From Siphonodentalium dalli (lineage: Eukaryota; Mollusca; Scaphopoda; Gadilida; Siphonodentaliidae), in the NCBI GenBank assembly GCA_032622095.1, contig CP136065.1:25799141-25863140 (forward strand): a DNA stretch of 64,000 nucleotides, in the 5' to 3' direction. Made by a program: the position numbers and the translations under genes. Below are positions 1-12,655 of the stretch, one piece after another. The notes under the pieces are model-generated. The model did no database searches. It saw only the letters and a list, made by a program, of their open reading frames with translations, and was not told the origin of the DNA. Positions within the stretch are counted from its first letter, which is position 1; each line of letters begins with the position of its first letter.

Positions 1-1336
1 CTAGGGCAATTTGTGACATACAGTGTACCTACACAATGCTTTATTATTGTTGTTAGATACTGGAAACACCAGGAAACACCTGGAAATGCAGTTTATTTTT
101 CGTTTTTCTGACCTGTGCTTTACCGATTAAGGATGTTATTGCTTGAGTCTTAATTTTACACACTTTGCACCAAAAAAGGATAGTGGAATGGGATTGAAAG
201 GCAGTTAACACAGTTATTGAAGAACGGCTAAAAAACATGAGAAAGGGGGTGGGTCCCTAACATTTGGAGGAACAAATTTGCACAAATGGGGTGGTGGGTC
301 CCTCGGGGTCGAAAAAAAAACTTTTTGGGTCCTATATGTGCAATTGTTTTCCAGACCCCCCCCCCCCCCACTGCCGACGAGCGTAACACTTTTTTGGGCA
401 TTGTGGAGAGAAGAATCAAGATATTAAAGAACAAAGAAACCTGCACCATTCACCAGCGCCGGAAAAATGATGCATGGAAAGAAATTTCTTTGGAAATAGC
501 AGGGAAATATCCAAACTGCAGAACCAAAACACAAACAAAATTCTTCTGAGACGTTATCTTCTTGGCTCTTCATTTTCACACTGTGCTAATTAAAAAAAAC
601 CTCATTAATATCATTGAAACTCATTCTGCAGATAATTAAACGCAAGCATGAGTCTCCACACAATTATACCCAAAAATTATACCGCTATACATGCCGATTG
701 TGGCCGGTGAGTGTTCGTGAATTAGTCGTAAGACGGCGTCAATTGACAGGTGACAAATCTGATAGATTGGATCAATCACACCATCGACAGCGTGTGTCGT
801 TTGCGCTAAAGCAAAGATACATTTGCGTTCAGCCGCTACCATATAAACTACCTGGTTTAATAAATGGTCTCGCTTGGTGAATAGCACCCCTGGTATTCCA
901 GCGCCGAAAGGGCATCATGCAATCAGTGTACTAATAGCTATCGGCTTCAGTTCACACGCTAATCAGGCAGTCGTTTATTGTTTTATATTTACATACTAAG
1001 TGTTATCATCACTAAATCCAGCATTCCGATTGGTCGGCGCCCACGTGGCTAGTTGCAATTATTTCTCTGTGAACGCGCAAAAGCTCATAACTGCAGCCTC
1101 ATAATTACATCGACACGTCATCAGTTTAGGAAAGAAGAACGCGTAATGTTTTGGGCGCATTTGGACTCGCGCAGGATTGACTTAATACATCATCGGGTTT
1201 CAATATAAAGAGAAAGTGTTCCTGTTAACTTTTGCCAAGGTTGCTATGGGATATTTTGGGCTTGTTTTGTCACGATACACTTTTCGATTTAAATACATTT
1301 ACAAAAGTGGCTTTTTCGCTAAATATATATAAATAT
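1..1336. other. Left edge without recognised gene
   Basis: A 14-base C tract lies at 356-369. Short overlapping ORFs on both strands (53-887) have no family motif. Nothing else was recognised. Confidence 0.5.
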
Positions 1337-1482
1337 AAGGATTAACTGTCATGTGGACTTTTTTATGGAGATGTAACCGTGAGGTAAGTGGTCATACCTT
1401 GTATGTAAAACCCGACAAGTTATGACCACTTACCTCACGGTTACATCTCCATAAAAACAGTCCACATGAAAGTTAATCCTTA
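1337..1482. repeat. Foldback hairpin with ~60-bp arms
   Basis: aaggattaactgtcatgtgg through gaggtaagtggtcata (to 1396) pairs with tatgaccacttacctcac (from 1421) through agttaatcctt. Few mismatches; 24-bp loop. MITE-like. Confidence 0.85.
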
Positions 1483-1966
1483 TATGTAACTTGGTGAAAC
1501 CATTAGGTTTTATTAAGAGATTAATTCATTGAGAGTGATCGATATGCGACTGCATGACAATGGTGTTGTAGTAAATAAGGGTAACATGCCCTGGAGATGA
1601 CGAATCTGGCCGAAGCTCCCGGGTTCTTGTGCCCACGCTGCACATTGCAGCTCGCATCAGACACGTATATGTTACATGTATTTTCGTTCTTCTATAATAT
1701 TGATTATACGATTATCATATCGAAAGGTTTTCTCATAACGTTGCAGTGAGTCTGCAACAATGTCCAATGGGGTTACTATCATGAGCGGCAGCGTATCGGT
1801 TGAGCAATATCGCATTACCGAGGGCACAAGAATACCATTGCCGGACGATAATTCTCCAATCTCGAAAACACAAAACGTCACAAAGCTCGGGTGCCAAAAG
1901 AAGCAACAAATGTGACCCGAATATTGATAAAACAAGATTGATGAAATACGCGTCTCCGATACCAAT

Positions 1967-2249
1967 TGGATCAGTCTCAGTGAACACTGACTATTGAACA
2001 GTTACGCGTTTGACAGATCATTCTCAGTGAACACTGGCTATCGAACAGTTACGCGTTTGACAGATCATTCTCAGTGAACACTGGCTATTGAACAGTTACT
2101 CGTTTGATGGATCAGTCTCAGTGAACACTGGCTATTGAACAGTTACGCGTTTGATGGATCAGTCTGAGTGAACACTGACTATTGAACAGTTACGCGTTTG
2201 ATGGATCAGTCTGAGTGAACACTGACTATTGAACAGTTACGCGTTTGAT
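1967..2249. repeat. 47-bp minisatellite, about six copies
   Basis: gaacagttacgcgtttga starts at 1996, 2043, 2090, 2137, 2184 and 2231, exactly 47 bp apart, with few substitutions. Confidence 0.95.
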
Positions 2250-2655
2250 GCTACAACAAACAGCAGGAAATCCCAATAATTTCAAAAGTAATGACATCAG
2301 TGTCAGAAAATCACAAATAGTATTGGTCGTCAGGCGTTATTCCTGGAATAAATTGGTAAAAAAAAAAGCCGTTTGATCTCAAAATGTGCGGATTTATTTG
2401 GTGAACAATATATCAAAATCCGCTAAAAATCCGCTGTGGGGAAAATTCACAATTAAAAATGACATCCAAAATGGCCGTCGGTTTCGAAAATATATATGCT
2501 GAATTTCTGAGGTAGGTAATCCAATTGGTACCAAATTAGACTATTTAACAGTTACGCGTTTGATGGTGGAACAAACAGCAGGAAATCCCAATAATTTCAA
2601 AGTAATGACATCAGTGTCAGAAAATCACAAATAGTATTGGTCGTCAGGCGGTTAT
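2231..2655. repeat. Direct duplication of ~105 bp following the 47-bp array
   Basis: aacagttacgcgtttgatg followed by caaacagcaggaaatcccaa and attggtcgtcaggcg occurs at 2232-2338 and again at 2547-2652, separated by ~210 bp. Confidence 0.85.
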
Positions 2656-3600
2656 TAATAAATGTGATTTAACAGGGCTGGACTTATTCTGTTACATTTT
2701 CTGTAGAAGCAGAAATATATGTGCTCAGAGCAGTATCCCCAATGTGACCGATCATCATCTATTTTGATATATCAACATGAAACCTTTCAATTTTTTTTAA
2801 CTTGGTACATATATTAACCAGCATGGGAACCTGCGCACCTGCGATTTTGAGTTCAGTCGGAGTCATTTTGGCGGAGTTATTCGCCATTTTCGACATGGAA
2901 TCGTACATCCTGCGACGCATCTGTTGTCCGAGCCTGTATTCCGTCATTTTCCAGTCAATTATGTTTAAACTTGGCACAGATTTCAACCAGCATGGGAACA
3001 TTTAGCCAGTTTTCGACATATAAATGTATTATCTTTTATATTTTAGAGTTATTGACCCTTTCTCGACACATTGAAGATGTGCAACATATCTAGTGAATAT
3101 GCCATTTGAATCATATTAATGCCTCCTACAGTTTGTAGTATAGGGGTCTGAAACCCATAAATCATTCAAACCTACCATCTTCGTCGGGGGACCTTTTGGT
3201 CAACGACCTTTTATTATCATACAGAATGAAACAGCCACGCGCTGTGTGGCGAAACATTACTTATAATTTTGGGCCCGACTGTTGGGTTTGTCTTGCGTTG
3301 AAGTAACCAATAAATCCTTCAAATAGATTTAGTTGGTGATATGTGTACCTTTAAGATATTTAACAAGAGACGTGTACATGTATATTACCTATACGCATGC
3401 ATTTTCACTCTCAGGTTGTTATCCAATCTGTTGCTTTCGTCGTGTGATGGCTTGGAGTTGGCCGCCATTTTGATAGCCATGTCATGGTCGCGATTGTATT
3501 ATTTTCATGTTGGACGCATATTTTGGATAAACATATTTCCCCAAAGCGGATTTTAGCGGAATTTAGATATGTTATACCGAAGACTCTCCAGCGTCTTTTG
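2390..3600. repeat. Fragments related to the foldback-element arms
   Basis: tatcaaaatccgctaaaaat (2408), cggattttagcgga (near 3546) and repeated cgccattttgg/gacat motifs resemble the arms of the 39-43.5 kb foldback element. No gene is seen in 2690-3640. Confidence 0.45.
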
Positions 3601-3638
3601 ATACCAAAATCGCTTTCTTGCCAAATCCGTCCATGTTA

Positions 3639-3957
3639 ACCCTTTCATGACGGGAGCTGCTCATATGTCGCCTCGCATAATAAGATAATGCATTGACCTA
3701 ACAATTTTATCATTTTTTATCATTTTTTCTTACATTCTTTAATAAATGTTATCATTCTTTCTTACATTCCTTAACAATTTTTATCATTTTTTTTTAAATT
3801 TTTCTTCAATTTTTTAACAATTATAAAAACAATATAAAATTTGTTAGGCCAATTATTTTTCTGTTATATATGCAAGGTGGCCTATGGTCGACTCGCATGT
3901 ATAAGATAATGCATTGGCACAGGGTTTTCAGATAGTTCCAATCATGAAAGGGTTAAT
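3639..3957. mobile_element. MITE family B copy
   Basis: Inverted ends ttaaccctttcatgacggg and atcatgaaagggttaat. Internal gataatgcattgacctaaca and gcattggcacagggtttt. The centre is an expanded (atcatttttt)-like AT-rich run (3700-3840). Confidence 0.8.
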
Positions 3958-4020
3958 CCATATTCTAAAATCCAAGACAGGACTCAGCCGCAGCAAATCA
4001 GAAGATAGTCGCCTAGACTC

Positions 4021-4238
4021 ATTAACCCTTTCACGACAGGAGCTTCGCTGGTGCAGCATTAAAGATCCTAGCATATATAAGAGAATGAACTGGCTTACAA
4101 GGTCAAGGTAAATATTGTTAGGCCAATGTATTCTCGTATATATGCGAGGCTCTCTGTGTGAGACTCATATATATAAGAGAATGCATTGGCAGAGAGTTGT
4201 CCCAAAATTTCATGAAGATCCAGTCATGGAAGGGTTAA
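4021..4238. mobile_element. MITE family B copy
   Basis: Ends attaaccctttcacgacagg and gtcatggaagggttaatg. Internal ggtcaaggtaaatattgtta and gagaatgcattggcag as in other copies. Confidence 0.8.
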
Positions 4239-4504
4239 TGCAAAGAGCGGGTGCACGGTGACGCCATGCTGCGACGAGATCCACAATAGCGGTGGTAATA
4301 CCTTACCTTAAGATACCTTAAGCCATAACTGGATGCATGCTTTGTTGGCCTCTTGATCCAGATCCTTGAATGCTCATTATTTGGCATTCCGGTTAGATAT
4401 GAATTAATAGTTACTTTATGTGGAACCGGTATACTGCAGGATTCTCTCCACATTATTTGAGAGTGAAAATAGCTGAACGTTGATAATTTAATACCATCTG
4501 TTTC

Positions 4505-4725
4505 AAGGGGGGGGGGGAGTTAGAGCAATCTCTTGGTTCCCAATGCGTGTGAGTTATTTATTGTTAAATAACTATTATGAGTTTATTGTATGGGGTACAG
4601 AGCAATCTCTTAGGGCCCATTTCATCGTGATTTATATGATTGGTATTATGGCTGTGGAAAGCAGAGCAATCGCTTATAATTCCAAATGTACGTGTATGTA
4701 TATGGGGTGACAAAGCAATCTCTTA
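4505..4725. repeat. Degenerate repeat around agagcaatctctta
   Basis: Copies near 4523, 4599, 4662 and 4711, spaced 49-76 bp, preceded by an 11-base G tract (4507-4517). Confidence 0.6.
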
Positions 4726-4818
4726 TTAATGGGAAGGATATCGGAATGTCTCAGATTATTGGACGCGTATATAGCTGTTTAATATTTATAGTCTGGGTTC
4801 ACTCAGACTCTAAGTAAT

Positions 4819-4908
4819 GGTTAGAGCACAATAATTGTTCTTTACCAGAATCAATCGAGTCGAAGACGAGATTTATTCTGGTAAATAACAATTCGCGTGC
4901 TCTGACCG
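4819..4908. repeat. Foldback hairpin
   Basis: ggttagagcacaataattgt then tctttaccagaat pairs with attctggtaaataacaatt and cgcgtgctctgacc. The following 4910-6130 shows only two copies of gcccaacaatg.gat and no gene. Confidence 0.75.
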
Positions 4909-6133
4909 ACTTGGAGCACAAGTGATCCCACATACTGCAATCAATTGGAAATGTGCCGTGCGCTGGCCGCGATTTGACACAATAGCCGGTTAGCCACGCC
5001 CAACAATGTGATTAACATGAACTGATCGCCGCTGAATGTGAATAGATATGTCCGAAACAACACTGACTGGTCCCACTTTGCAGCGCCAGTGGGATTTGTC
5101 TGTTATGAGTTGCGTGCGCCCAACAATGGGATAATCATAACCATTCCTTCGCCTTCAGGGAATGATTGCAACAATGGGATTGTGCTCTATAAGAGGATAT
5201 ATTGGTATGAAAAATAACTTTTGCTACATTCTTATGTGTGATTTACCATGATTTCTCGAGTGATTATAAATGATAATTTCACTAGTGAATTGTTTCACTT
5301 TAACAAGCGCATTAAATATCCATACGCGTTACCGAGATTTATACACCATGGGTATAATTGCGGTATTATTTGGACTTCTGGTAAATCAGATATTTATGGT
5401 GGAATATAATAACAGAATAATCAATTGATTTAACTGGTGACGTGAAATAATTTAATCGAGGCAGGGACTATTTTGTAAAACACTCGAGCAATTCTGTGCA
5501 GATACCTGATTTATAATTTATAAATGATATCACGAGAGAAGGAAAAGAGACAAAGTATATAAGATCTTCATCAGTTGCAAGTTACTAACCCGTGCCATAC
5601 TAAACGTATGAACACCAACTCTTCGACCTTTTCGGCAACGAATGAAATTAAACATCAAACAGATACTATGTGTTCGTGTCGAACGAAGAACAGCGCTGTT
5701 CAATGATGTGTGCTTGCAATAGATAATCATTGTCCAACCTATATAAAATCAAATTATTTGCGTTGATATTTGCGAAATGTAATTCGATTATACCTGCGGC
5801 ATATTGGGAATATAAGAACACCATATATAATAGGTTTATTTCGTTAACGTTGTAAATCTATATTTCCATTTATTGTCCCCTACTATTGCCCAGAGGATAC
5901 GGCGTGGTGTGGTTAGATTTGATTCTATTGAAAGCAACATGATATTGCAATTTACGAGATATGACCGAAAACAATAATGCCTGTTTAGATGATAAATAAT
6001 CTATATTTATCGATGTGAAGAAGTGCAATATCGATTCGAGAGAGAAAGCGACATTTGCTTACGATTGAGAAAGCCGTTCGATGTTGCACTATACGATCAC
6101 CCGCAATGGTCATTCCGATAAAACGTCACTCGT

Positions 6134-6659
6134 TTAAAGATACGGGCGGCGTTGGCGGTGGGTATGCTGTTAAAATATTCACCTCCGTCAAAAACCGCCA
6201 TAAACAGAAATAATAGTAAAATATAGACATACTTTGTTCTTATACCAATCAGAAATATGGCATAAACAGTATGTTATTGTCAAATGTTTTCCTTTGTTAT
6301 GTAAACAAAAGCAAAAAACGTAACAGAACCTGGCTTTTGTTTAGATCCGGATATGTTAAACATAAAGAGCGTTATTTGTTACTGTTTTCCTGATATGGAA
6401 AGATTAAAGAGCGTTTATATCATTTGTGTGTGATTAACCAATAGAATTGCGCTGTGTTATGTAAACAGAAGCAAAACTTATGTAACACGAGCAGGCTCTT
6501 GTTTAGTACACCATCGTACGTCTTGGTGACAATATACTATTTACGCGCTGATTATGTTTGGCATATGAACAAAACTACATATATTTTAATATTCCTTCTG
6601 TTGATGGCGATTTGAACAAATATGAATATTTCTGCAACGAACGCCGCCCGTGCCTTTAA
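6134..6659. mobile_element. TTAA-flanked MITE, 526 bp
   Basis: TTAA at both ends. The 16-bp terminal inverted repeats AGATACGGGCGGCGTT and (reverse complement) AGGCACGGGCGGCGTT match at 14 positions. Internally there are two copies of ttatgtaaac.aaagcaaaa. This is the piggyBac-type target signature. No ORF. Confidence 0.7.
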
Positions 6660-6714
6660 GACCCCGTATACTTGAGCAATCGAGCTAAGCAATCGAGTTC
6701 GCGAGCCCGATTGC

Positions 6715-6895
6715 TAATTAAAGACATATTATTTACTTGTCCGAGTGCACAAAACTGATAAGCTAGTATTCAGGTGCTATGCCAACTGGAGAAATGTAAC
6801 ATTCTACTATAACATCGCCGAAAATTTAAAGCAAATCGACCATACCATTCCATAGAAAACATCGTCTGAACTACGCCCAATTGTAAATATTTACC
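6715..6895 (+). repeat. Dispersed repeat D copy
   Basis: taaagacatattat, gctatgccaactgg, aaatcgaccatac and cgtctgaactacgcccaatt are shared with 17040-17320 (same strand) and 14250-14570 (inverted). Small ORFs at 6891-7085 share sequence with 12.56-12.84 kb and are repeat-derived. Confidence 0.75.
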
Positions 6896-7581
6896 TTCTA
6901 CGTACGTTTTGGTGATATAGTAAGTCGCGTGGTAGCGGTCTGGAATCATTTAAAGCCGAATTTCTCAAGTCTGCGGTGCACACGACTCGTGAGTTCGATC
7001 GCATTCTTGGAATCTGTTCGCTATCTCGTAAATTTATTAACGTAATGACAACAATAGGGCAATGATAGGCCAGATGGCTGATCACAATTAAGCCTTATAA
7101 CCGACATTTAATCGCATAATAAAACTTCGTTCATTATTTAATAATCAGACACCCTCTGCATTCACACAATTAGCTTCATTAAGAATCAGTACAAATCACG
7201 TTCGTCAGGCAATAACTGAAGTTGACCACTTCATAAAAAACGATGAACACTACGTCACCCAAAGCCGACCGTGTGCACGCGCTCTGTGCGTGGTGTCTAC
7301 TTCACAAAAAGCGATGAACCACATACATCACTTCAAGCTGAGTGTTGTTATTAGCCCGGGAGACTGTTGGAATTTGAACAATATAATTATGTTACTCACA
7401 ATTGTTGTGGTAGTTTTGAAAAGTTGTTCACATTATTAATGTTCTATTAAATATGTTATATGGGTATATATAAGAAATGACTGGCAGAACCATTGGGGTC
7501 ATTGGATTATATTTACATACACCTGATATCTCTTCCGATTTCCCCATAGCGTTACGGTAGACACGCCCCCTTATTCAATGC

Positions 7582-7642
7582 GTTCATAAACCTATGAACG
7601 TAACGTGACGTCACTTCCAATGTCGTTCATAGGTTTATGAAC
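7582..7642. repeat. Double palindrome gttcataaacctatgaac
   Basis: The 18-bp near-palindrome occurs at 7582 and, inverted, at 7624-7642, with gtgacgtcac (another palindrome) between. 7650-8200 shows no recognised feature. Confidence 0.7.
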
Positions 7643-8200
7643 ACATTGGTCCCGGAAATCACCGGGGATTGTCGGACATTACCGACTGCTTGAGTATCTA
7701 TAGTACGTCCGGATTTGGCAAGAAATTTGTTTCGGTCTATAATCAGTGTTGTTGCTCTGTGTAACTGAGCGTTGATGTTAAAAAAAACCGCGCAACTCAA
7801 TAGGGTTTTATCATTTTCCTTGCCGCTACAAATATTCCCCCGAACCTCACAAATATATCATTATGGTAGAACGGCGTGTTGTCGATTTCTTATCCGCAGC
7901 CGAAACTTAATTGTTAGTTTCAGATATTAATCATTCTTGAAATCAACACGTCTACATTAGTTACCGGTAGGCCTACTATCTAAACAAGACATCTTGTCAT
8001 ATGTGTATACTTTACTGTTAAATTGCGTATTTTCCGTTCTCCATGAATGGATTCTCAAAATGTTTGGTTTTCCAAAAAACAAGGATTCGAACTGTCTGAA
8101 CTGAAATCCATGCGTTCGTTTAAATAGATGAATAAATAGTGGGAAAGACATACAATCCTAGTTCAGAATGAATTTAAGTATATAAATATAAATAATAAAC

Positions 8201-8387
8201 GGCGGATTCAACGTGGTCATGGGTTTTGACCGCGTTAAAAAATCAGCAAACTCCGCATGAACCCCTTCGGGTTATCTTAATACCTATGTATTATGGGTCA
8301 AAAAGATTAAACGAATTGAATTGGGGTTCATGCAGTTTGCTGATTTTTTCTCGCGGTCAAAATCCCATGACCACATTGAAACCGCCG
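8201..8387. repeat. Foldback hairpin with ~62-bp arms
   Basis: ggcggattcaacgtggtcat then gggttttgaccgcg and aaaaaatcagcaaactccgc pair with the reverse complement at 8325-8387. ~60-bp loop. Confidence 0.85.
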
Positions 8388-8445
8388 TTCATTTCTTATA
8401 TGACCGGCAGAGTAATTCAACAAATTTCGTGTGAATCCCTTCCAG

Positions 8446-8885
8446 TCTGAGTTTAGTGTGGCTGTCATTTGCAGAATGAGGTCCCCAGAGGGTGAATTTA
8501 GTGAAGCTATCCCACATAGCGGGCTAGCATTACGATATCCCCCCTCTGGGGACCTCATTCTGCTTAGGCCTCATCTCCTCTGCAAAATTTCGTTATTATC
8601 AAATTTCTATAGATATTTCTTCACATATAGATTCTATTTTTTTAGCTTAGTTTCTCTATATCCCAAAATTGGCAGACGACACATTGCATAATCGAGGTTC
8701 CCAATAGGTGTACATCACAATATTCACCATTTGGAAACTTCACTCTGAATCTATGTTTCCCATAGAAAATGTAGCCATGCAGAATGATGTCCCCAGAGGG
8801 TGAATTTGGTGATGATAACCCGCTATGCGGGATATCGTCACTAAATTCAGCCTCTAGGGACCTCATTTTGCAAATGAAGTCAACC
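8446..8885. mobile_element. MITE family A, full copy
   Basis: Left sub-hairpin 8471-8563 (gcagaatgaggtccccagag ... ctctggggacctcattctgc) and right sub-hairpin 8779-8873 flank a ~210-bp centre (cccaaaattggcagacgaca; aatattcaccatttggaaac). Outer ends are gtttagtgtggctgtcattt and aaatgaag. 8890-9400 shows nothing else recognised. Confidence 0.85.
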
Positions 8886-9423
8886 CTGTAACATTCCCAT
8901 AATGAATTACTACTAAGAAGAATTACGAATAGTTAGCAATCGTAAATTATTCGGGCAGTCCAAAAACATGTTCGCAGAATTGACGACTCAGAGTCTGTTT
9001 GTGAGAAAATAGTGTCATTCAAGCGTCTTGCCAAACATAGTAAGCTGAGTCATTTCGGTTTGCCGTGCATGATTATTTTGGACTTAATTATGTTGTTATC
9101 ATGTCATAGTCAGTGGTGTGCTCGAGGATTGCATGCAAAGCTCGTGTGTCCATGGTTGGCTTCTAGAAACAATAATAGTAACTATAACGTTATGGAAAAT
9201 CGACAACTGATAGAAATAACACAAATTCTAGAGATGTAGTACCCTATTCGTAATTATTATAATTATGTTTCATTAGTTCATTATGCGAAAGGTGTCGATT
9301 AGATCGTCGCTACAGATATGTACGAGATAGAAGAACGATTTGATGACGCCACTCGTATAGGGGCTTAAACCTAATTCGTATTGTGCGCGCAATTCAGACG
9401 CACATTGTGCATTAACATTTACA

Positions 9424-12113
9424 TTGACATCGAAGCGAAAAACCCCAAAAGATAATGTAAAGAATATATATAGAGATTCAGGAACACCGAAACCCGCAAG
9501 ATGGGACCATTCGCTTTGTAAGGAATACATCGGACATATAAATGATGCTAACATCGATTTAGCGATTCAAATGTTTGACGAAAGCATACAATCCGAAAAT
9601 TCTCCGAAAGAAAACGTGAATAACTTGACGGACAAAGTTGTAGAAATTTTAGTTGGTTCAGCCCTAAACACTTTCGGTAGGCGAAATAATTCTTCCAAGA
9701 AAACCGATGATAAACCATACACAAAAACCGACAAACCCTGGCTAACCCCCGAATGCAACAGTATGCGGAAAAATTACAAGAAAAAACTAAGAATCTACCT
9801 TAATGGCCGCAGTGATAGTAACAGAACAGAAATCCGCCAGAGCGAGAAAGAATATAAAAAGTGCCTGAATAAATCAATTAAAATATACGAAAATGAAATG
9901 CAGATTAATATGGACCATCTCTATAAACACGACCCGAAAGTTTTCTGGAAATCAGTAAAGGGGCGCGACACTGCGCGATATATTGGCGTGAATATTGATG
10001 AGCTCAGTAGATATTTTAAGCAGCTAAATACACCACACGATCCCAATGATCCAGATATATCATTAGACCATGATAATGTGGTATCGACCGATTCTACGAC
10101 CTTGGACAGGTCGAATTTACTTAACACACGGTTCACCATCAGTAATGGGTGTCACACCCATTACTGATGGTGAAATCGCCACTTGTATATAAGTCATTTA
10201 AAGTCAGACAAAGCATCATCCGATGACGGAATCCGCAACGAATACCTAAAAGCTTCAGCGAGAAAACTCATGCCGTTACTGATAAAACTTTTTAACTACG
10301 TGCTCGATATAGGGTGTATCCCGGATTCATGGCTTGTGGGTTCTATTATCCCAATATATAAAAAGAAAGGAAGCAAGCAGGAACCAGGCAATTATAGGGG
10401 TATAACATTACTGAGTTGTTTGGGGAAACTATTTACGTCAATTTTGAATGCGAGACCTACACAATTTTCTCATATGTTCAATGTAATTCACGAAAATCAG
10501 TCAGGATTTCGAGAAAAACAAAAACACTCGACCCTTGACAACATTTTTATAATTAATTCTTTACTTGAAATAGCTAGATATAAGAAAAAGGAGATGTTCT
10601 GTGCATTCATAGATTTCGAGAAAGCTTTTGACAGAGTTTGGAGAGAAGGTGTGTGGTATAAACTCAGATTAAACCAAATCACTGGTAAAATATATCGTGT
10701 AATCGTGAATATGTATGACAATTTTAAGTCGAAAGTATTAGCAAATGGCCAATAGTCAGAGCCGTTCCCTTCTGCAGTTGGTTTAAAACAGGGTGACAAT
10801 GTCTCTCCTTTTCTTTTTTCCTTGTAGATAAATGACCTGAGCGATTTCTTGGCCAGTGCAGACGTGGAGGGAATGAGAACAGTTTCTAATGAAATGGAGA
10901 GAAAAATAGACTGTTATCTGAAATTGTGTGTCCTTTTTTACGCTGACGATACCGTTTTATTTGGCGAATCAAAAAAAGATCTGCAGTACCAGTTGAACTG
11001 TTTCGAAGGCTATACTGCCATATATGGAAACTAAAGGTTAACATTCCGAAAACCAAGGTAGTTTACTTTTGTCGGGGGCGACAACCCAGGCATCTTGGTC
11101 TTTCATTCAATAATATTTAATCTAGAAGTAGTTAGCTCATTCAACTATTTGGGTATATCTCTTTCCAGAAATGGGTCCTTCACAGAAGCTAAACGCGCTG
11201 CAATTAGAAAGGCTACTCATTCAATGTATGAAGTCTTCAGAATCGGACGTGTACACAACAGTTACATATCGATCAATGCGCATTTGCGATTATTTGACAC
11301 TATGGTTGTACCCATTCTGATTTATGGTTCAGAAATATGGGGAGTTGGACACTCCATCATAGAAAGGATGCATTTGAAATTTTGTAAAATGTTGCTACAC
11401 TTGAGATCCATCACTCCTAGCTTCATGGTATACGGTGAATTGGGACGATACTCCCTCGATGTCACCATTAAGGTGAGGATAATTAGCTATTGGTTCAAGC
11501 TTTTGAACGGATCAGTTAATTCTCTCGCCCAAAACCGTACCAAACTGCACTCATGATATCCGAAACTGACGGATTTTACACACCTTGGCTGAGAAAAGTG
11601 AAGAGCATTTTAAATGATTGTGGATTGTCGTATTTGTGGATCGGACAGAATCCCGCCATAGATTTAAATATAACCATATCGCTGGTGAAACAGAAACTGA
11701 CTGATCAATCTATTCAACAGTGGCATGAATCGTGTAAACGCTCCAGTCGAGGAGAAATATACAGGATATTAAAACCGGACTTTTGTCAGGAATATTACAT
11801 CTCCGAGTTTCGTGATGACATAAAATTTTACCCTAGCTCGATTCAGAACAAGCAACCACTCATTACTAATAGAAAGGGGTAGGTGGCATATATAGTACAC
11901 CCCGTGATGATCGAATATGTACACTATGTAGCAACGGCCAAATTCACTATATTTTTTATTGTCAATCATTATCAATAGAGCGAAAAATGCTGTTGCACAA
12001 GTCATATTGGAATTGCCCAAGTCCAATGAAACTAAAAATCTTGTTCTCCACGAGAAAACCATCGATAGATAGGAGACTCTGTACATTTGTCAAGATTATG
12101 GAGGGTCGACTAG
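9424..12113 (+). pseudogene. Reverse transcriptase ORF2 remnant (jockey/CR1-like non-LTR element)
   Basis: The translation is in pieces. 9424-10167 is the linker (PWLTPECNSMRKNYKKKL, typical between endonuclease and RT). From 10183 come the RT blocks DKASSDDGI, IIPIYKKK, NYRGITLL, FIDFEKAFDRVW (catalytic motif A) and, after a TAG, GLKQGDNVSPFLFSL. After a second TAG comes FYADDTVLF (motif C, both Asp kept). Next are a thumb region with SFNYLGISLS and ILIYGSEIWG and a C-terminal CTLC...H...C knuckle near 11920-11965. In-frame stops near 10753, 10825 and 11032 and several frameshifts (around 10153-10195, 11040-11095, 11550-11560, 11880) kill the ORF. It is a relic with no intact product. The clade is not certain. 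Confidence 0.9.
10132..10174. repeat. 43-bp perfect palindrome inside LINE 1
   Basis: ttcaccatcagtaatgggtg-t, one C, then a-cacccattactgatggtgaa: 21-bp arms with no mismatch. The right arm reads as the expected RT-proximal peptide (TPITDGE), so the left arm looks like an inverted copy of it. Confidence 0.9.
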
Positions 12114-12655
12114 CTACTTGATGAGGTCAGAGAGATGCCGCATACTATGCCTCCCCACGGCTGTGCCCTAGGGTAGTATGGTGTGGGGTCCTTGTTGGTC
12201 TTATCCAGTGACTGGTTTACCCTGCCCCTCATATATAGGTTACAACCAGATTAATATATCTTTATTGAATTGATATCTTCTTTATTCGTCTAACACTGCC
12301 TCTGATGACCACGTCACAGATGTACCGTAACTTAGCACACATATTGGGACATCCCATAGCTATAGGCAACCTAATTTGGGAGATGCTGGATAACCTAATG
12401 CATATTTGGGATATGCTGGATAACCTAATGCACGTATAGCCATGCACGCGACAATAAATGACCAATTCAACATCACTATTCCCCATAGACGCGTACCTGG
12501 CTCGGACACTCCGCTCACGGTTCCGTCAAACACCACGACGTAACGCTCCCGCCTCGTGAGCGCTAAGAACGAGTCCATAATCCTCGCCCATGATGGCACC
12601 ACGTGCGATAACTAAATGTAAATATACCAAGTCCATACTCTGCCAAGCTCCCCGC

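Larger units (their letters stand above)
9400..12260 (+). mobile_element. LINE 1: 5'-truncated, decayed non-LTR retrotransposon
   Basis: The block begins within the linker before the reverse transcriptase. It runs through RT and a C-terminal zinc-knuckle domain to a TGA at about 12113, followed by ~150 bp of probable 3' UTR. The endonuclease is absent, as expected from incomplete target-primed reverse transcription. The exact 5' and 3' ends were not resolved. Confidence 0.9.

Noticed and set aside
6000-9000. tRNA genes
   Set aside because: Scanned for T-loop-like ggttcgaatc motifs across the window; partial hits (for example near 8087) lack a matching acceptor stem.
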